From: Pseudomonas lactis
GTDB lineage: Bacteria > Pseudomonadota > Gammaproteobacteria > Pseudomonadales > Pseudomonadaceae
Assembly (NCBI RefSeq): GCF_001439845.1
Contig: NZ_JYLO01000009.1
Coordinates: 1-64,000, forward strand
DNA: 64,000 bases
Direction: 5' to 3'
Shown here: in pieces, positions 34,541-43,609 of the stretch
Layout: every line of letters starts with the position of its first letter
Position numbering within the stretch: the stretch's first letter is position 1
Program-made: the position numbers and the translations under genes
Notes under the pieces: generated by a model
Told to the model about the DNA's origin: nothing
What the model saw: only the letters and a program-made list of their open reading frames with translations
Database searches by the model: none

Positions 34541-36565
34541 ATGCGGCTGTTCTTGTGCGAGAAGCCCTCCCAGGGCAAAGACATTGGCCGGATTCTCGGC
34601 GCGACGCAGCGCGGTGAAGGCTGTCTCAGCGGCTCCGGCGTCACCGTCACCTGGTGCATTGGCCATCTCGTAGAAGCAGCAGCTCCCGAGGTCTATGACG
34701 CGGCGCTCAAGCGCTGGTCGCTGGAGCAGTTGCCCATCGTTCCCCAGCAGTGGCGGGTCGAGGTCAAACCGAAGACCGCCACGCAATTCAAGGTCGTCAA
34801 AGCGCTTCTGGCGAAGGCGACCCATTTGGTCATCGCCACCGATGCCGACCGCGAGGGAGAGCTGATCGCCCGCGAGATCATCGACCTGTGCGGTTACCGC
34901 GGCCCCATCGAACGGCTGTGGTTGTCGGCGCTCAACGATGCGTCGATCCGCACCGCGCTCGGCAAGTTGCGGCCCTCATCCGACACGCTGCCGATGTACT
35001 ACTCGGCGCTTGCGCGCTCACGCGCCGACTGGCTCGTGGGCATGAACCTCAGCCGGTTGTTCACGGTGCTCGGGCGTCAGGCCGGCTACGACGGCGTGCT
35101 GTCCGTCGGGCGCGTGCAGACGCCGACCCTGAAGCTCGTCGTGGACCGCGACCGCGAGATCGCGGCCTTCAAGTCGGTGCCGTTCTGGGCCATCGACGTG
35201 TCCCTGTCTGCGGGTGGACAGGCTTTCAGCGCGCAGTGGGTTCCGCCCGATGGCTGCACCGACGACGCTGGCCGCTGCCTGCAACAGCCGGTTGCCCAGC
35301 AAGCCGCGCAACAGATCCGCGCTGCGGGTAGCGCTCAGGTGGTGTTTGTCGAGACCGAACACATGCGTGAAGGCCCGCCGCTGCTGTTCGACCTGGGCAC
35401 CTTGCAGGAGGTCTGTTCCAAACAGCTTGGGCTGGATGTTCAAGAAACCCTGGAGATCGCCCAGTCCCTGTACGAGACCCACAAGGCCACTACGTACCCG
35501 CGTTCCGATTCAGGCTACCTGCCCGAAAGCATGTTTGCCGAGGTGCCCACTGTTCTGGACAGCCTGCTCAAGACCGATCCCTCGCTGCGCCCGATCATGG
35601 GCCAGCTCGACCGCTCCCAGCGCTCGCGCGCCTGGAACGACGGCAAAGTGACGGCGCACCATGGCATCATTCCCACCTTGGAACCCGCGAACCTCTCGGC
35701 CATGAGCGAGAAGGAACTGGCGGTGTACCGGCTGATCCGCGCGCACTACCTGGCGCAGTTCCTCCCTCACCACGAGTTCGACCGCACTGTCGCCAAGCTG
35801 TCCTGCGACCAGCAGAAGCTGGTGGCCACCGGAAAACAGGTGATCGTCAAGGGCTGGCGCCTGGTGCTGGCCGAGCCGCAAGCGGACGAGGACGGTGAAG
35901 CCACGGCACGCAGCCAGGTACTCCCCGTGCTGCGCGAAGGCATGGCGTGTCAGGTGACCGAGGCCGAGATCAAGGCGCTCAAGACGATGCCGCCCAAGCC
36001 TTACACGCAGGGCGAGCTGGTCAAATCCATGAAGGGGGTCGCCAAGCTGGTGACGGACCCGCGCCTGAAGCAGAAGCTCAAGGATACGGTCGGCATCGGC
36101 ACAGAGGCCACGCGGGCCAACATCATCAGCGGGTTGATCGCCCGCAGCTACCTTGTGAAGAAAGGACGCTCCATTCGCGCATCGGATGCAGCGTTCACCC
36201 TGATCGACGCCGTACCCGCGGCGATTGCAGACCCCGGCACGACGGCAGTGTGGGAACAGGCGCTCGACATGATCGAGGCTGGTCAGCTCACCCTGGATGT
36301 GTTTATCGGCAAGCAGGCCGCATGGATTTCGCAACTGATCGCGCAGTACGGCAGCACCTCGCTGTCCATCAAGGTTCCCCAGGGACCCGCTTGCCCGCAG
36401 TGCGGCGCACCCACGCGCCAGCGCACCGGCAAGACCGGCCCCTTCTGGTCGTGCAGTCGCTACCCCGACTGCAAAGGTACGCTGCCGGTCGAATCCGGCG
36501 CGTCCAAACGCGGAGCCTCGCGATCTCTACGCCTTTATGGCAGTAGCGGCCGCAAAGGCTCTTGA
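34541..36565 (+). CDS. topB: DNA topoisomerase III, ICE type
   Basis: This type IA topoisomerase has about 674 residues. The N-terminal Toprim domain has LFLCEKPSQGKDI and IATDADREGELIAREI. The catalytic tyrosine is Y319 in KATTYPRSDSGYLPE. A C-terminal zinc ribbon (CPQCGAPTRQ, CSRYPDCKG) is present. Plasmid and ICE topoisomerase III (TraE-like) decatenates replication or transfer intermediates. I start at MRLFLCEKPS; an in-frame ATG lies seven codons upstream. Confidence 0.92.
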   Translation: MRLFLCEKPSQGKDIGRILGATQRGEGCLSGSGVTVTWCIGHLVEAAAPEVYDAALKRWSLEQLPIVPQQWRVEVKPKTATQFKVVKALLAKATHLVIATDADREGELIAREIIDLCGYRGPIERLWLSALNDASIRTALGKLRPSSDTLPMYYSALARSRADWLVGMNLSRLFTVLGRQAGYDGVLSVGRVQTPTLKLVVDRDREIAAFKSVPFWAIDVSLSAGGQAFSAQWVPPDGCTDDAGRCLQQPVAQQAAQQIRAAGSAQVVFVETEHMREGPPLLFDLGTLQEVCSKQLGLDVQETLEIAQSLYETHKATTYPRSDSGYLPESMFAEVPTVLDSLLKTDPSLRPIMGQLDRSQRSRAWNDGKVTAHHGIIPTLEPANLSAMSEKELAVYRLIRAHYLAQFLPHHEFDRTVAKLSCDQQKLVATGKQVIVKGWRLVLAEPQADEDGEATARSQVLPVLREGMACQVTEAEIKALKTMPPKPYTQGELVKSMKGVAKLVTDPRLKQKLKDTVGIGTEATRANIISGLIARSYLVKKGRSIRASDAAFTLIDAVPAAIADPGTTAVWEQALDMIEAGQLTLDVFIGKQAAWISQLIAQYGSTSLSIKVPQGPACPQCGAPTRQRTGKTGPFWSCSRYPDCKGTLPVESGASKRGASRSLRLYGSSGRKGS

Positions 36566-37102
36566 CCGACCCCGTTCCCCGAGAGCCGTGTCCGCCATCG
36601 GCGGCGTGGCCCATGTCCCGCACGCCCTGCGGGACGCCCAGCGCGCAACGCCTTCTCTTGTCCGTGTGCGCGTCCCGCCCGGCCGTCCCCGGCCGCGGGA
36701 CCTGAAGGTAGCTTCTCCACGAACCATGTCCGGGGTTTCCCGGCGCGTTCTACTGATCTGCATTTTTCCGCTTCTGCGAAGGGTCCCCCGATGGCTTGCC
36801 CGCCTGCGAGCCACCCGGAGACCCTTCGTGGTCAGCGGTATTCGATGCCGTGCCCAACGGCGAAAAACTGGGCTCCTTTTGTGCGCGGATGTGCGCCAGA
36901 AGATGCCGGCGCCAACCACGACATGCGCCGGGTGCGATTGCTTGATGAGCAGCCGGTTCTAGCGACAACCGGGCCTGCAACAGCCCACGGGTGGTTCTGT
37001 CATCCCGAGCCGGAGGCCACTGGGCCTTCGGCGCCTTTCTCCTGCCGATCAACGTCCCGGCCCGGCCACACAGTCCAAGGCCACACAAACAGGAGACCCG
37101 AC
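36566..37102 (+). other. 537-bp gene-free leader before the cytosine methyltransferase
   Basis: No convincing gene is visible. Several GC-rich inverted repeats are present, for example GTCCCGCACGCCCTGCGGGAC (36614-36634) and CCGGCCGTCCCCGGCCGCGG around 36680. An AGGAG site lies shortly before the methyltransferase ATG. The region may hold a promoter and a structured leader, but it does not fit the four-copy leader RNA motif found downstream. Confidence 0.5.
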
Positions 37103-38701
37103 ATGAACCCGCAACCTCGCCCCCCACGCGGTGTGCCCCAAACCGCGCCACTGCTGTACGGCAGCGTGTGCAGCGGCATTGAGGCCGTGAGCCTCGCCTG
37201 GCAACCTCTCGGCCTCGAAGCCGCATGGTTCGCCGAGATCGAGCCGTTCCCGAGCGCCGTGCTCGCCCACCGTTACCCCCGCGTGCCCAATCTGGGCGAC
37301 ATGACCGCGATCGCCCGCCAGGTGCGTGCCGGCACTGTGCCAGCGCCCGACATCCTGGTCGGCGGCACGCCGTGCCAGTCGTTCAGCGTTGCAGGTAGCC
37401 GTCGCGGGCTGGATGACCCGCGCGGTGCCCTTTCCCTTGCCTATGTGGAGCTTGCCAATGCCATCGACCAAACCCGCCAACAAGACAGCCGCCCGGCGGC
37501 CACGCTCGTCTGGGAAAACGTCCCAGGCGTACTCAACGACCGCAGCAATGCCTTCGGGCATTTCCTGGGCGCACTGGCCGGAGAAAGCCGTGCGCTCCAG
37601 CCGCCAGGGGAAAAATGGGCGTACGCTGGTTGTGTGTCTGGACCCCGCCGCCGCATCGCCTGGCGCGTGCTCGATGCTCAATATTTCGGTGTCGCCCAAC
37701 GCCGCAAGCGTGTGTTTCTTGTGGCAAGTGGTGGAGATGACCTCGATCCCGCAGAAGTACTTTTTGAGCGCGCAGGCCTGCTCGGGGATTCTTGTGCGGG
37801 CAGCGCGCCGTGGCAAGAAGCTGCCTGCACTGCTGAACCTAGTGTTGACCCAGCAGACGGATATGCAGGACTGAAGCAGCCCTGCGGCAAGGTCACGACG
37901 ACGTTTGGGTTCAGCAATGGGCGTGGCCCGACCGATCTTGCAGCCAGTTTGATGGCTGGCGGCCCGAAGCACGACATCTGCACCGAGACCTACTTGGTGC
38001 AATCCGTCGCAGGCAACATCAGCCACACCCTCGACACCGCCAACAACGGCAAGGGCAGCAGCGAGGACGGCACCGGCAAGGGTGTTCCGATCATCGCCTT
38101 CATCGCGCAGGGCAGCGGCGCCGATGCCACGCTCGACCTGACACCGACGTTGCGCGCTGGCGGCCATTGCAACAGCCATGCGAACGCCGGGGTCGTGCCC
38201 GCCATCGCGTTCGCGCAGAACAACCGCGGTGAAGTGCGCTTCGAGTCGGGCCATGGCCAGGTCGCTTGCACCGTGCTGTCCAACGGCAAGCCGGGCTACG
38301 GCGTACCTATGGTGGCCTGCGTGTCTCTGCACGGCCGCGAGCAGGGTCTTGCCGCCGAGCTGGGCGGCAGCGTAGCGGGCGCACTGCGCACCAGCGGCGG
38401 CGGCGCGGACAAGCCCTATGTCCTGGCTCCCGACTTCGAGGCGCATTTCCGCTACGACTGGAACGACCCTGGCCCCGGCGACTGGTCGCATTGGCGGGTG
38501 CGGCGGCTGATGCCCGTGGAGTGCGAGCGGCTGCAAGGCATGCCCGACGACTACACGCTGATCCCGTACCGCGGCAAGCCCGCTGCAGATGCTCCGCGCT
38601 ACAAGGCGATCGGCAACTCCATGGCCGTCCCGTGCATGGCGTGGCTGGGCCAGCGCCTGGTGCAGTACCTGCACAAGACGGGCTCGACCGCTTCGGATTG
38701 A
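37103..38701 (+). CDS. DNA (cytosine-5) methyltransferase with a repeat-rich target region
   Basis: This protein has about 532 residues. The conserved motifs are motif I YGSVCSGIEAVSLAW, motif IV GGTPCQSFS with catalytic C91, motif VI WENVPG, motif VIII QRRKRVFLV and motif X KAIGNSMAVP. The target-recognition region (about residues 265-450) is unusually long and made of loosely repeated units around GVPIIAF, TPTLRAGGH, GVVPAIAF, TVLSNGKPGYGVPMVA and GALRTSGGG, as in some phage-borne Dcm proteins. No matching restriction enzyme is adjacent, so it probably protects the ICE from host restriction. Confidence 0.9.
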   Translation: MNPQPRPPRGVPQTAPLLYGSVCSGIEAVSLAWQPLGLEAAWFAEIEPFPSAVLAHRYPRVPNLGDMTAIARQVRAGTVPAPDILVGGTPCQSFSVAGSRRGLDDPRGALSLAYVELANAIDQTRQQDSRPAATLVWENVPGVLNDRSNAFGHFLGALAGESRALQPPGEKWAYAGCVSGPRRRIAWRVLDAQYFGVAQRRKRVFLVASGGDDLDPAEVLFERAGLLGDSCAGSAPWQEAACTAEPSVDPADGYAGLKQPCGKVTTTFGFSNGRGPTDLAASLMAGGPKHDICTETYLVQSVAGNISHTLDTANNGKGSSEDGTGKGVPIIAFIAQGSGADATLDLTPTLRAGGHCNSHANAGVVPAIAFAQNNRGEVRFESGHGQVACTVLSNGKPGYGVPMVACVSLHGREQGLAAELGGSVAGALRTSGGGADKPYVLAPDFEAHFRYDWNDPGPGDWSHWRVRRLMPVECERLQGMPDDYTLIPYRGKPAADAPRYKAIGNSMAVPCMAWLGQRLVQYLHKTGSTASD

Positions 38702-38743
38702 TCGGCGACGCAGCCTGCGGGCCACTCCATTCTCCCTCTTGCA

Positions 38744-38886
38744 TTGCCGATGGTTCGGCAACAGCCCGTAGCCAGGGTGTCAAGGCTGCCGCGGGTTTCA
38801 CCCACGCCACCCGCCAGTTCGCCTCGGCATCTCACCGGCGAACGCTGCCCACTGGGCATCGATGCCTCATTTCTCCAACCCACGGG
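38744..38886 (+). ncRNA. Multi-hairpin leader RNA, copy 1 (radC-motif-like)
   Basis: Ordered helices are P1 TTGCCGA/TCGGCAA, P2 GTAGCC/GGCTGC, P3 GCGGGT/ACCCaCGC, P4 GTTCGCC/GGCGAAC and P5 GCCC/GGGC, then the linker GATGCC and CCAACCCACGGG. It lies in the 5' leader of the gene at 38945. Three other copies share this order with compensating base changes. It may be the radC RNA motif known from ICE gene leaders. Confidence 0.7.
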
Positions 38887-38944
38887 ATGGCCGCCACGTC
38901 CCGTCAGGAGCATGTCGCCACCCGGTCGATCTCAGGACTTCCCC

Positions 38945-39502
38945 ATGGACAACATCACCAAGCAAGACCGCATTACGCTGAAGAACCTCAAGGTGGCCGA
39001 CTTCGCCAGCGAGGAAACACTGTGCTTCAACGCAACCGTCGTGTTCGACGGTACTCCCATCGCCGAGGCCCGCAACGACGGCCACGGTGGCTCGACGTTC
39101 CTCCACGCGCTCAACGGCAAGGCGGGGCTACTGGCGCAGGCCGAAGCCTTCGCCAAGGGCCTGCCGCCTGCGCCGCTTGACCTCGGCCACGAGAGTGAAG
39201 ACCCTCACTACATCGACATGACGCTCGACTTCCTGGTCGATGAGCTGGCCGACGCCATGCACGCGGAACGCAAGGTGCGAGCCGCATTCAACCGCGACAT
39301 CGGCAACAAGGTGCTGTTCATCAAGGAAGGCAAACTGCTGTTTATCAAGGGCATCAAGCTCAAAGCCATCGCCGACCGGAAGGCGTACTTCGCTTCGCTG
39401 CGCGCCCGGCAGGCCCAGCCCATCGTCATCCTGGCCGAGCTTCCACCCGAGCAGGCATTCGATTTGTGGAAGCAGTATGTCCTGGGCGACAAGCCCGACT
39501 GA
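38945..39502 (+). CDS. Conserved ICE protein of unknown function
   Basis: This 185-residue soluble protein starts MDNITKQDRITLKNLKVADF and has a mixed alpha/beta composition. It has no known catalytic motif. It follows the first copy of the structured leader RNA, and a terminator (39529) follows it. By position it belongs to the accessory block between the cytosine methyltransferase and the helicase that is conserved in PAGI-2-like ICEs. It may be an anti-restriction or DNA-interacting protein, if the leader RNA is indeed radC-like. Confidence 0.7.
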   Translation: MDNITKQDRITLKNLKVADFASEETLCFNATVVFDGTPIAEARNDGHGGSTFLHALNGKAGLLAQAEAFAKGLPPAPLDLGHESEDPHYIDMTLDFLVDELADAMHAERKVRAAFNRDIGNKVLFIKEGKLLFIKGIKLKAIADRKAYFASLRARQAQPIVILAELPPEQAFDLWKQYVLGDKPD

Positions 39503-39528
39503 CCCAGCGTCACCGCACCCTCCTGACA

Positions 39529-39562
39529 GCCCCGCACTCGATGCGGGGCTTCTTTCTTTCGG
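39529..39562 (+). terminator. Intrinsic terminator
   Basis: GCCCCGC / GCGGGGC with loop ACTCGAT, followed by TTCTTTCTTTC, lies 26 bases after the 185-residue protein gene and before leader RNA copy 2. Confidence 0.75.
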
Positions 39563-39642
39563 TCCCCATCAATCGGGTCTGGGCTGGATGCCATTTTCCA
39601 ACTGACGCAGCGCGGTCCGCGCACGAAGCTGCCCGCATGTTC

Positions 39643-39770
39643 GCTGATTCGTCAGCACATGCCAGCAGCCAGGGTTTTAGGCTGTCGCGGGTCTCTCCCG
39701 CGTTACCCACCAGTCCGCATCGCATCAAGTCTGCGGACGCGCGTCCTCGTGACGTCGATGCCTTTTATCA
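39643..39770 (+). ncRNA. Multi-hairpin leader RNA, copy 2 (radC-motif-like)
   Basis: The helices are P1 GCTGA/TCAGC, P2 GCAGCC/GGCTGT, P3 CGCGGG/CCCGCG, P4 GTCCGCA/TGCGGAC with GCATC in the loop, and P5 CGTC/GACG, then GATGCC and ATCAACC. The arms differ from copy 1 yet still pair. It lies upstream of the 74-residue gene at 39833. Confidence 0.7.
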
Positions 39771-39832
39771 ACCGCGTGCGGGAGCCGCCATCCCGTGAGG
39801 GACGAGGCCCCGCTTTTCCAAGGAGCCTATCC

Positions 39833-40057
39833 ATGTCCCAGCAAGCCTCTTTCGGCCAAACCTTCGGGCAATTGGCCTCGACCTACTGCGGCAAGTTCCT
39901 GCCGCTCGAAGTCCTGCAAAGCGCCGCCGGCCACTACATCGGCACGCGCGATACCGAAGGCCCCGTTTCGCGGGAATCCCGCGAGTACTTCCGCAGCTAT
40001 GCCGCGGCTCAACGTGCCCTCGAAAGAGGCGGCTGGTCCCAGCTCGCCGTTCCTTGA
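39833..40057 (+). CDS. Small conserved ICE protein
   Basis: This 74-residue protein starts MSQQASFGQTFGQLASTYCG and is largely helical, with no membrane segment and no recognised domain. AAGGAG precedes the ATG. It follows leader RNA copy 2 and is separated by 22 bp from the next gene, so the two are probably co-expressed from the same structured leader. Confidence 0.65.
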   Translation: MSQQASFGQTFGQLASTYCGKFLPLEVLQSAAGHYIGTRDTEGPVSRESREYFRSYAAAQRALERGGWSQLAVP

Positions 40058-40079
40058 TCCAAACTGGAGGAATCACGTC

Positions 40080-40472
40080 ATGAACCAGCTACTGCCGCGG
40101 GAAGTCGTCGATCAGATCATGCGGGAAGAACAGCATTTCGCCGCCGCGCCTCAAGCCTTTTTCGAGGCATGGAAGCGTGGCGTCGAGATTGCTGGCCCCG
40201 AGTGGTTCGGCGACGGCACCCGTGAAGGTCTGAACCAGGCCAAGAGCAAGTGGGATCTGCGTCCCAACATGCTGCGGCTCAACGACGCCCTCGGCGTCCT
40301 GAGCAGCGGCGAACGCATGTTCCTGTCTGCCATGGTCAGCTTCTACAACGCGCGTGAGGGCGGTGCCATGCTCAAGCGCTGCCACTTCCACGGGCTGTCG
40401 GACTTCGACGGTCTCGACCTGCAACGCCGCAAGGTCATCGCCGACCTGCTCGTGAACTACAACGGTTGGTGA
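40080..40472 (+). CDS. Conserved ICE protein of unknown function
   Basis: This 130-residue protein starts MNQLLPREVVDQIMREEQHF and is preceded by CTGGAGGA. The C-terminal part, RMFLSAMVSFYNAREGG followed by GLDLQRRKVIADLLVNYNGW, is conserved-looking in this ICE class. No function is known. It is likely co-transcribed with the 74-residue gene. Confidence 0.65.
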   Translation: MNQLLPREVVDQIMREEQHFAAAPQAFFEAWKRGVEIAGPEWFGDGTREGLNQAKSKWDLRPNMLRLNDALGVLSSGERMFLSAMVSFYNAREGGAMLKRCHFHGLSDFDGLDLQRRKVIADLLVNYNGW

Positions 40473-40511
40473 GCCGGTCTCCGGCACACCACTGTCTTTC
40501 GTTCCCCCCGA

Positions 40512-40552
40512 GAGGGACATGCGCCCAAAAGGCCATGTCCCTCAATTTCTTC
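40512..40552 (+). terminator. Long hairpin with T-rich tail
   Basis: GAGGGACATG and CATGTCCCTC form a perfect 10-bp stem followed by AATTTCTTC. A second small hairpin (TGCGGA/TCCGCA, 40563-40582) lies before the AAGGAG of the next gene. Confidence 0.65.
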
Positions 40553-40615
40553 TCCATCACCCTGCGGATGCCATCGTCCGCATGGGCTGGCTCCGCTTTC
40601 TCGAAAGGAGCCACC

Positions 40616-41302
40616 ATGGCGAACAACTACTACGAAGGCACGGGCGTTCTCGTGCTGGAGCGTGTCACCCCCGTCATCAAGGCGCTGTTCGGCGCCTTCG
40701 CGCTGAACGAAGGCCATCCCGGCAACGGGCAGGCCTACATCGCCCAGATCGCCGAGACCAATGATCCGCGCTGGACGGATGTGCTGGACGGCCTGGAAGA
40801 CCTGGCCGCACAACTCGGCATCCCCATGCCCGACGACGAAGAGTTGTCGATTCCACCTCTGCTCGAACGGCTGGCCGCGCACTTCGGTGCCGAGCAGGAC
40901 GCGGAGCTGGAGAACCTGATCGAGCACCACAAGTTCGAGGACAGCGCCGACCTGGAAGCCTTGCTTCTGATCGCTTCCTGCTTCGATGACGGCCATCGCC
41001 TGACCGCCATCCAGTTCGAAGGCTGCTGGCATTGCAGCAGGCCGAGGCTGTTCGAGTTCGGCGGCAACGGCTGCTACCTGAGCCGCGAGGTCCAGGTCTT
41101 CAGAACGTCCTCGCAGGCGCTCCAACTCGGCGACCAACTGCGCAAGACGATCCTGTCCGCCGACATCGAAGAGGCCTCGGCATTGATCGCGCTGGAGGCC
41201 GCCAACCTGCTCGCAGGCATCAACGACGAGCAGTTCCGCCTGAATGTGCGCCGTCGCGTCGCCGACCGACTGGCCCAGATGCCAACGATCAGCGCCGCCT
41301 GA
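40616..41302 (+). CDS. Conserved ICE protein of unknown function
   Basis: This 228-residue acidic protein starts MANNYYEGTGVLVLERVTPV. The first half is helical, and the second half contains GCWHCSRPRLFEFGGNGCYL, with three cysteines that could bind metal or be incidental. No family function is known. It has its own AAGGAG and a hairpin-bearing 143-bp leader. Confidence 0.65.
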   Translation: MANNYYEGTGVLVLERVTPVIKALFGAFALNEGHPGNGQAYIAQIAETNDPRWTDVLDGLEDLAAQLGIPMPDDEELSIPPLLERLAAHFGAEQDAELENLIEHHKFEDSADLEALLLIASCFDDGHRLTAIQFEGCWHCSRPRLFEFGGNGCYLSREVQVFRTSSQALQLGDQLRKTILSADIEEASALIALEAANLLAGINDEQFRLNVRRRVADRLAQMPTISAA

Positions 41303-41321
41303 CGCATTTTCCATTTTCAAC

Positions 41322-41344
41322 CCACCGGGTCCAATTCCCGGTGG
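41322..41344 (+). promoter_or_regulatory. Leader hairpin before the gene at 41383
   Basis: CCACCGGG / CCCGGTGG with loop TCCAATT follows TTTTCAACCCACC, the same linker seen at the end of the four-hairpin leader RNAs. The ribosome-binding site GGAGAG lies 27 bases further on. Confidence 0.55.
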
Positions 41345-41382
41345 CGGGAATTGGCTCCATTATTCAATCTGGAGAGTTCCCA

Positions 41383-42120
41383 ATGTCCCAGAAACCCAAT
41401 CCCTTTCACCGTGGCTACTGGAATCTGAAAATCGTCCGCACGCTGTGCATCAGCTACGAGGACGGAAGCCCGCATGTCTGGCGCAACATCCACGCGAGCC
41501 AGCAACACCTCTCCGACGAGGAACTGGTTTCATCGTCCTGCATCGTCGCCAACGATTTCGCCGTGGTCAGCGATGGCCGCGAAGCCGTGAACGCCGAGGT
41601 ACTGGCCGAATGCGATGCCGGTGAAGGCGTCAGCGGCGAAGGTGTGATCGGTGCCGTGGTCTATGCCATCCATGGCGAGGACTTCGACGGCCGCCCAGTC
41701 CACGTCGGTGACGCCTATTCGGCCGAGGCCGCGCGGGAAGCGATGCAGCGCCTGAGTTTCGAGACCGGCTACTACAGCCGGTGCTGGGAAATCAGCCGTG
41801 AGCACATCACGGTCGATAGCTGGCACTACCTCGCCGGCCTGGCGGACATCGCCACGCCGGAGGCCATGTTGTTCATCGCCTTCCGTGTGCCGTACAGCCC
41901 GGCGATCGGCGTCAAGCTGATTTCCACGCCCTGGACGGACCAGAACCTGGAGCACGCCGAGGGCATCACCGCCGAGCAGCTTCGACAGGAGCACCGGAAC
42001 AAGGGCATGCCGGACGACCTGGCGAACATCCTTGAACTGGCTGGCCAGGCCGATGTGCGCATCCTCATCCTCGATGCAGACGCACCCGCGTTGCTGGGCC
42101 TGCCGCTGGCCGAGGGCTAG
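41383..42120 (+). CDS. Conserved ICE protein of unknown function
   Basis: This 245-residue acidic protein starts MSQKPNPFHRGYWNLKIVRT. The middle contains VYAIHGEDFDGRPVHVGDAY. No catalytic signature is recognised. It is preceded by a single leader hairpin and followed by another hairpin before the next gene. By neighbourhood it belongs to the ICE accessory gene block. Confidence 0.65.
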   Translation: MSQKPNPFHRGYWNLKIVRTLCISYEDGSPHVWRNIHASQQHLSDEELVSSSCIVANDFAVVSDGREAVNAEVLAECDAGEGVSGEGVIGAVVYAIHGEDFDGRPVHVGDAYSAEAAREAMQRLSFETGYYSRCWEISREHITVDSWHYLAGLADIATPEAMLFIAFRVPYSPAIGVKLISTPWTDQNLEHAEGITAEQLRQEHRNKGMPDDLANILELAGQADVRILILDADAPALLGLPLAEG

Positions 42121-42161
42121 CAGCCGCGCGACACGCGGGTCTTCCTCTTTGTCCCCTCATG

Positions 42162-42200
42162 CCAGCCCGTCTCCCCCAAGAGTCGGGCTGGTCCATTTTC
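42162..42200 (+). promoter_or_regulatory. Leader hairpin with pyrimidine tail
   Basis: CCAGCCCG / CGGGCTGG (loop of 14 bases) is followed by TCCATTTTC and, five bases later, the AGGAG of the gene at 42215. It may terminate upstream transcription or modulate initiation. Confidence 0.6.
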
Positions 42201-42214
42201 ATAGGAGCAACCTC

Positions 42215-42493
42215 ATGTTCCCCAACCTCATTTCGCGCGCACCGGACTTCGAGCACCAGCTCGGAGCCTGCGTCAACGCCATGAGCCAGGACGACGCCAT
42301 CGGCCAGATCCTGGTATTCGAGCGCACGCACGGCACGCTGCACATGCGCCATATCGCCGGCGCCGACTTGGTGGACACCGACATTGACGACTACGAGATG
42401 GTCGTCTTCGACGGTGGCAACACCGGCGGCGACACGTGGAAGCATGTGTTCTTCCCGCGTCAGCGCGAACACTACTTCGTGTACCAAGCCTGA
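42215..42493 (+). CDS. Small conserved ICE protein
   Basis: This 92-residue protein starts MFPNLISRAPDFEHQLGACV and has a beta-rich C-terminal half (YEMVVFDGGNTGGDTWKHVF). No membrane segment is present and no family function is known. A compact terminator follows ten bases after the stop. Confidence 0.62.
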   Translation: MFPNLISRAPDFEHQLGACVNAMSQDDAIGQILVFERTHGTLHMRHIAGADLVDTDIDDYEMVVFDGGNTGGDTWKHVFFPRQREHYFVYQA

Positions 42494-42501
42494 TCCAACC
42501 A

Positions 42502-42526
42502 GCCCCTTTCGAGGGGCCTTTTTCTT
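42502..42526 (+). terminator. Intrinsic terminator
   Basis: GCCCC / GGGGC with loop TTTCGA, then CTTTTTC, lies directly after the 92-residue gene and before leader RNA copy 3. Confidence 0.8.
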
Positions 42527-42613
42527 GTCCCCAGCGCGGGAAACCGGGTGCGGCGCAGTGCCGTTTCATGCGGGCGGGTAGCCCGGCCCAGGGCCATCCT
42601 TGCCCCCATGTTC

Positions 42614-42722
42614 GTCGGCGTTGCCGACACATGCCCAGGCAGCCGAGACCTTCGAGGCTGCAAGCACGGGAAACCGCGCTGGTTGTTTCTTCCTACGGAC
42701 GCACCGCGTCCATCCACCCACA
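42614..42722 (+). ncRNA. Multi-hairpin leader RNA, copy 3 (shortened)
   Basis: The helices are P1 GTCGGC/GCCGAC, P2 GCAGCC/GGCTGC, P3 AGCaCGG/CCGcGCT with a GAAA loop, and P4 GGACGC/GCGTCC. P5 and the GATGC linker are missing, but CATCCACCCAC remains. It lies upstream of the gene at 42778. Confidence 0.65.
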
Positions 42723-42777
42723 AGGGACCTCTCCCTTGCGGGCGGGGAATCCCTTGTTCTTCCTCAAGGAGATTCCC

Positions 42778-43581
42778 ATGGACCGTTCCCTCATCAAATC
42801 CATGATGCCTTCGCTTGTCGCAGGCCATGTGCCCCGCAACGTGCGGTCGTTCAAGTATCGCGTGTTCGATGATCAGCCGCAGTCCTCGACGCTGGGCTTC
42901 GCCATCGACCCCCAGCCCTTCGACGGCAAGGTGGTCGCGGCCAGCGACGACGCCATCGTCGTCAAGCTCAAGCCCAGCGAGTTCGCGGTGCTCGACCCCC
43001 ACCTGGTGACCACCCTTCCCAGCGAAGGCGCCAAGGTGCATGTCCAACCGTATGCCCGCCGCCGCTTCGACGGCCTGCGCGCGGACACCCCGGAAGTAAT
43101 CACCGAGAAGACCGCGGACGGTGTTCCCTACACCATCACCAGGCACATCCTCGGCTCCGCGCCTGCCAAGCTGCCCATCCCCGAGCCGCAGTGCATGGAA
43201 CTGGGACAGCTCATCCAGCAGTTGGAGGAAATGCCGGCTCCCGATGGGTTCCGGCGCATCACCCACATGCTGGTCGATGCGGGTGCCCGCGACTTCACCT
43301 GGGTCGATCCGAAGCCGTCCAAGATCATCGAGACACCCCCGGCGATCAGCTTCTCGGTTTCGACCTCGAAGTTCGAGGGCCAGGTGACGATCCTCTACGA
43401 CCGCGGCGGCGACACCTACGCGGTGGAACTGAGCCGCGACGGCGAACTGGTCGATCGGCACGACGAGGTGTATTTCGACATGCTCGGTGAAGTGCTGGAG
43501 CGGCTTATCGACGACGGGCACTGGCGTCTGATCGACGTGAGCGTCATCGACGCCAAGGCAACCAAGCGGCGCTACGGCTGA
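42778..43581 (+). CDS. Conserved ICE protein of unknown function
   Basis: This 267-residue protein starts MDRSLIKSMMPSLVAGHVPR. Its first half is rich in beta-strand patterns (FKYRVFDDQPQSSTLGF, VVAASDDAIVVKLKPSEFAV), which resemble a KfrB- or OB-like fold, but I cannot assign one. The second half contains EGQVTILYDRGGDTYAVELS. It follows leader RNA copy 3, and a terminator-like hairpin follows. Confidence 0.65.
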   Translation: MDRSLIKSMMPSLVAGHVPRNVRSFKYRVFDDQPQSSTLGFAIDPQPFDGKVVAASDDAIVVKLKPSEFAVLDPHLVTTLPSEGAKVHVQPYARRRFDGLRADTPEVITEKTADGVPYTITRHILGSAPAKLPIPEPQCMELGQLIQQLEEMPAPDGFRRITHMLVDAGARDFTWVDPKPSKIIETPPAISFSVSTSKFEGQVTILYDRGGDTYAVELSRDGELVDRHDEVYFDMLGEVLERLIDDGHWRLIDVSVIDAKATKRRYG

Positions 43582-43609
43582 CCGCAGCCTACCGGCGACT
43601 TGCCCCCAT

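Noticed and set aside
37049..38761. 570-codon minus-strand frame opposite the cytosine methyltransferase
   Set aside because: The methyltransferase motifs are complete on the plus strand, and the antisense frame has no domain.
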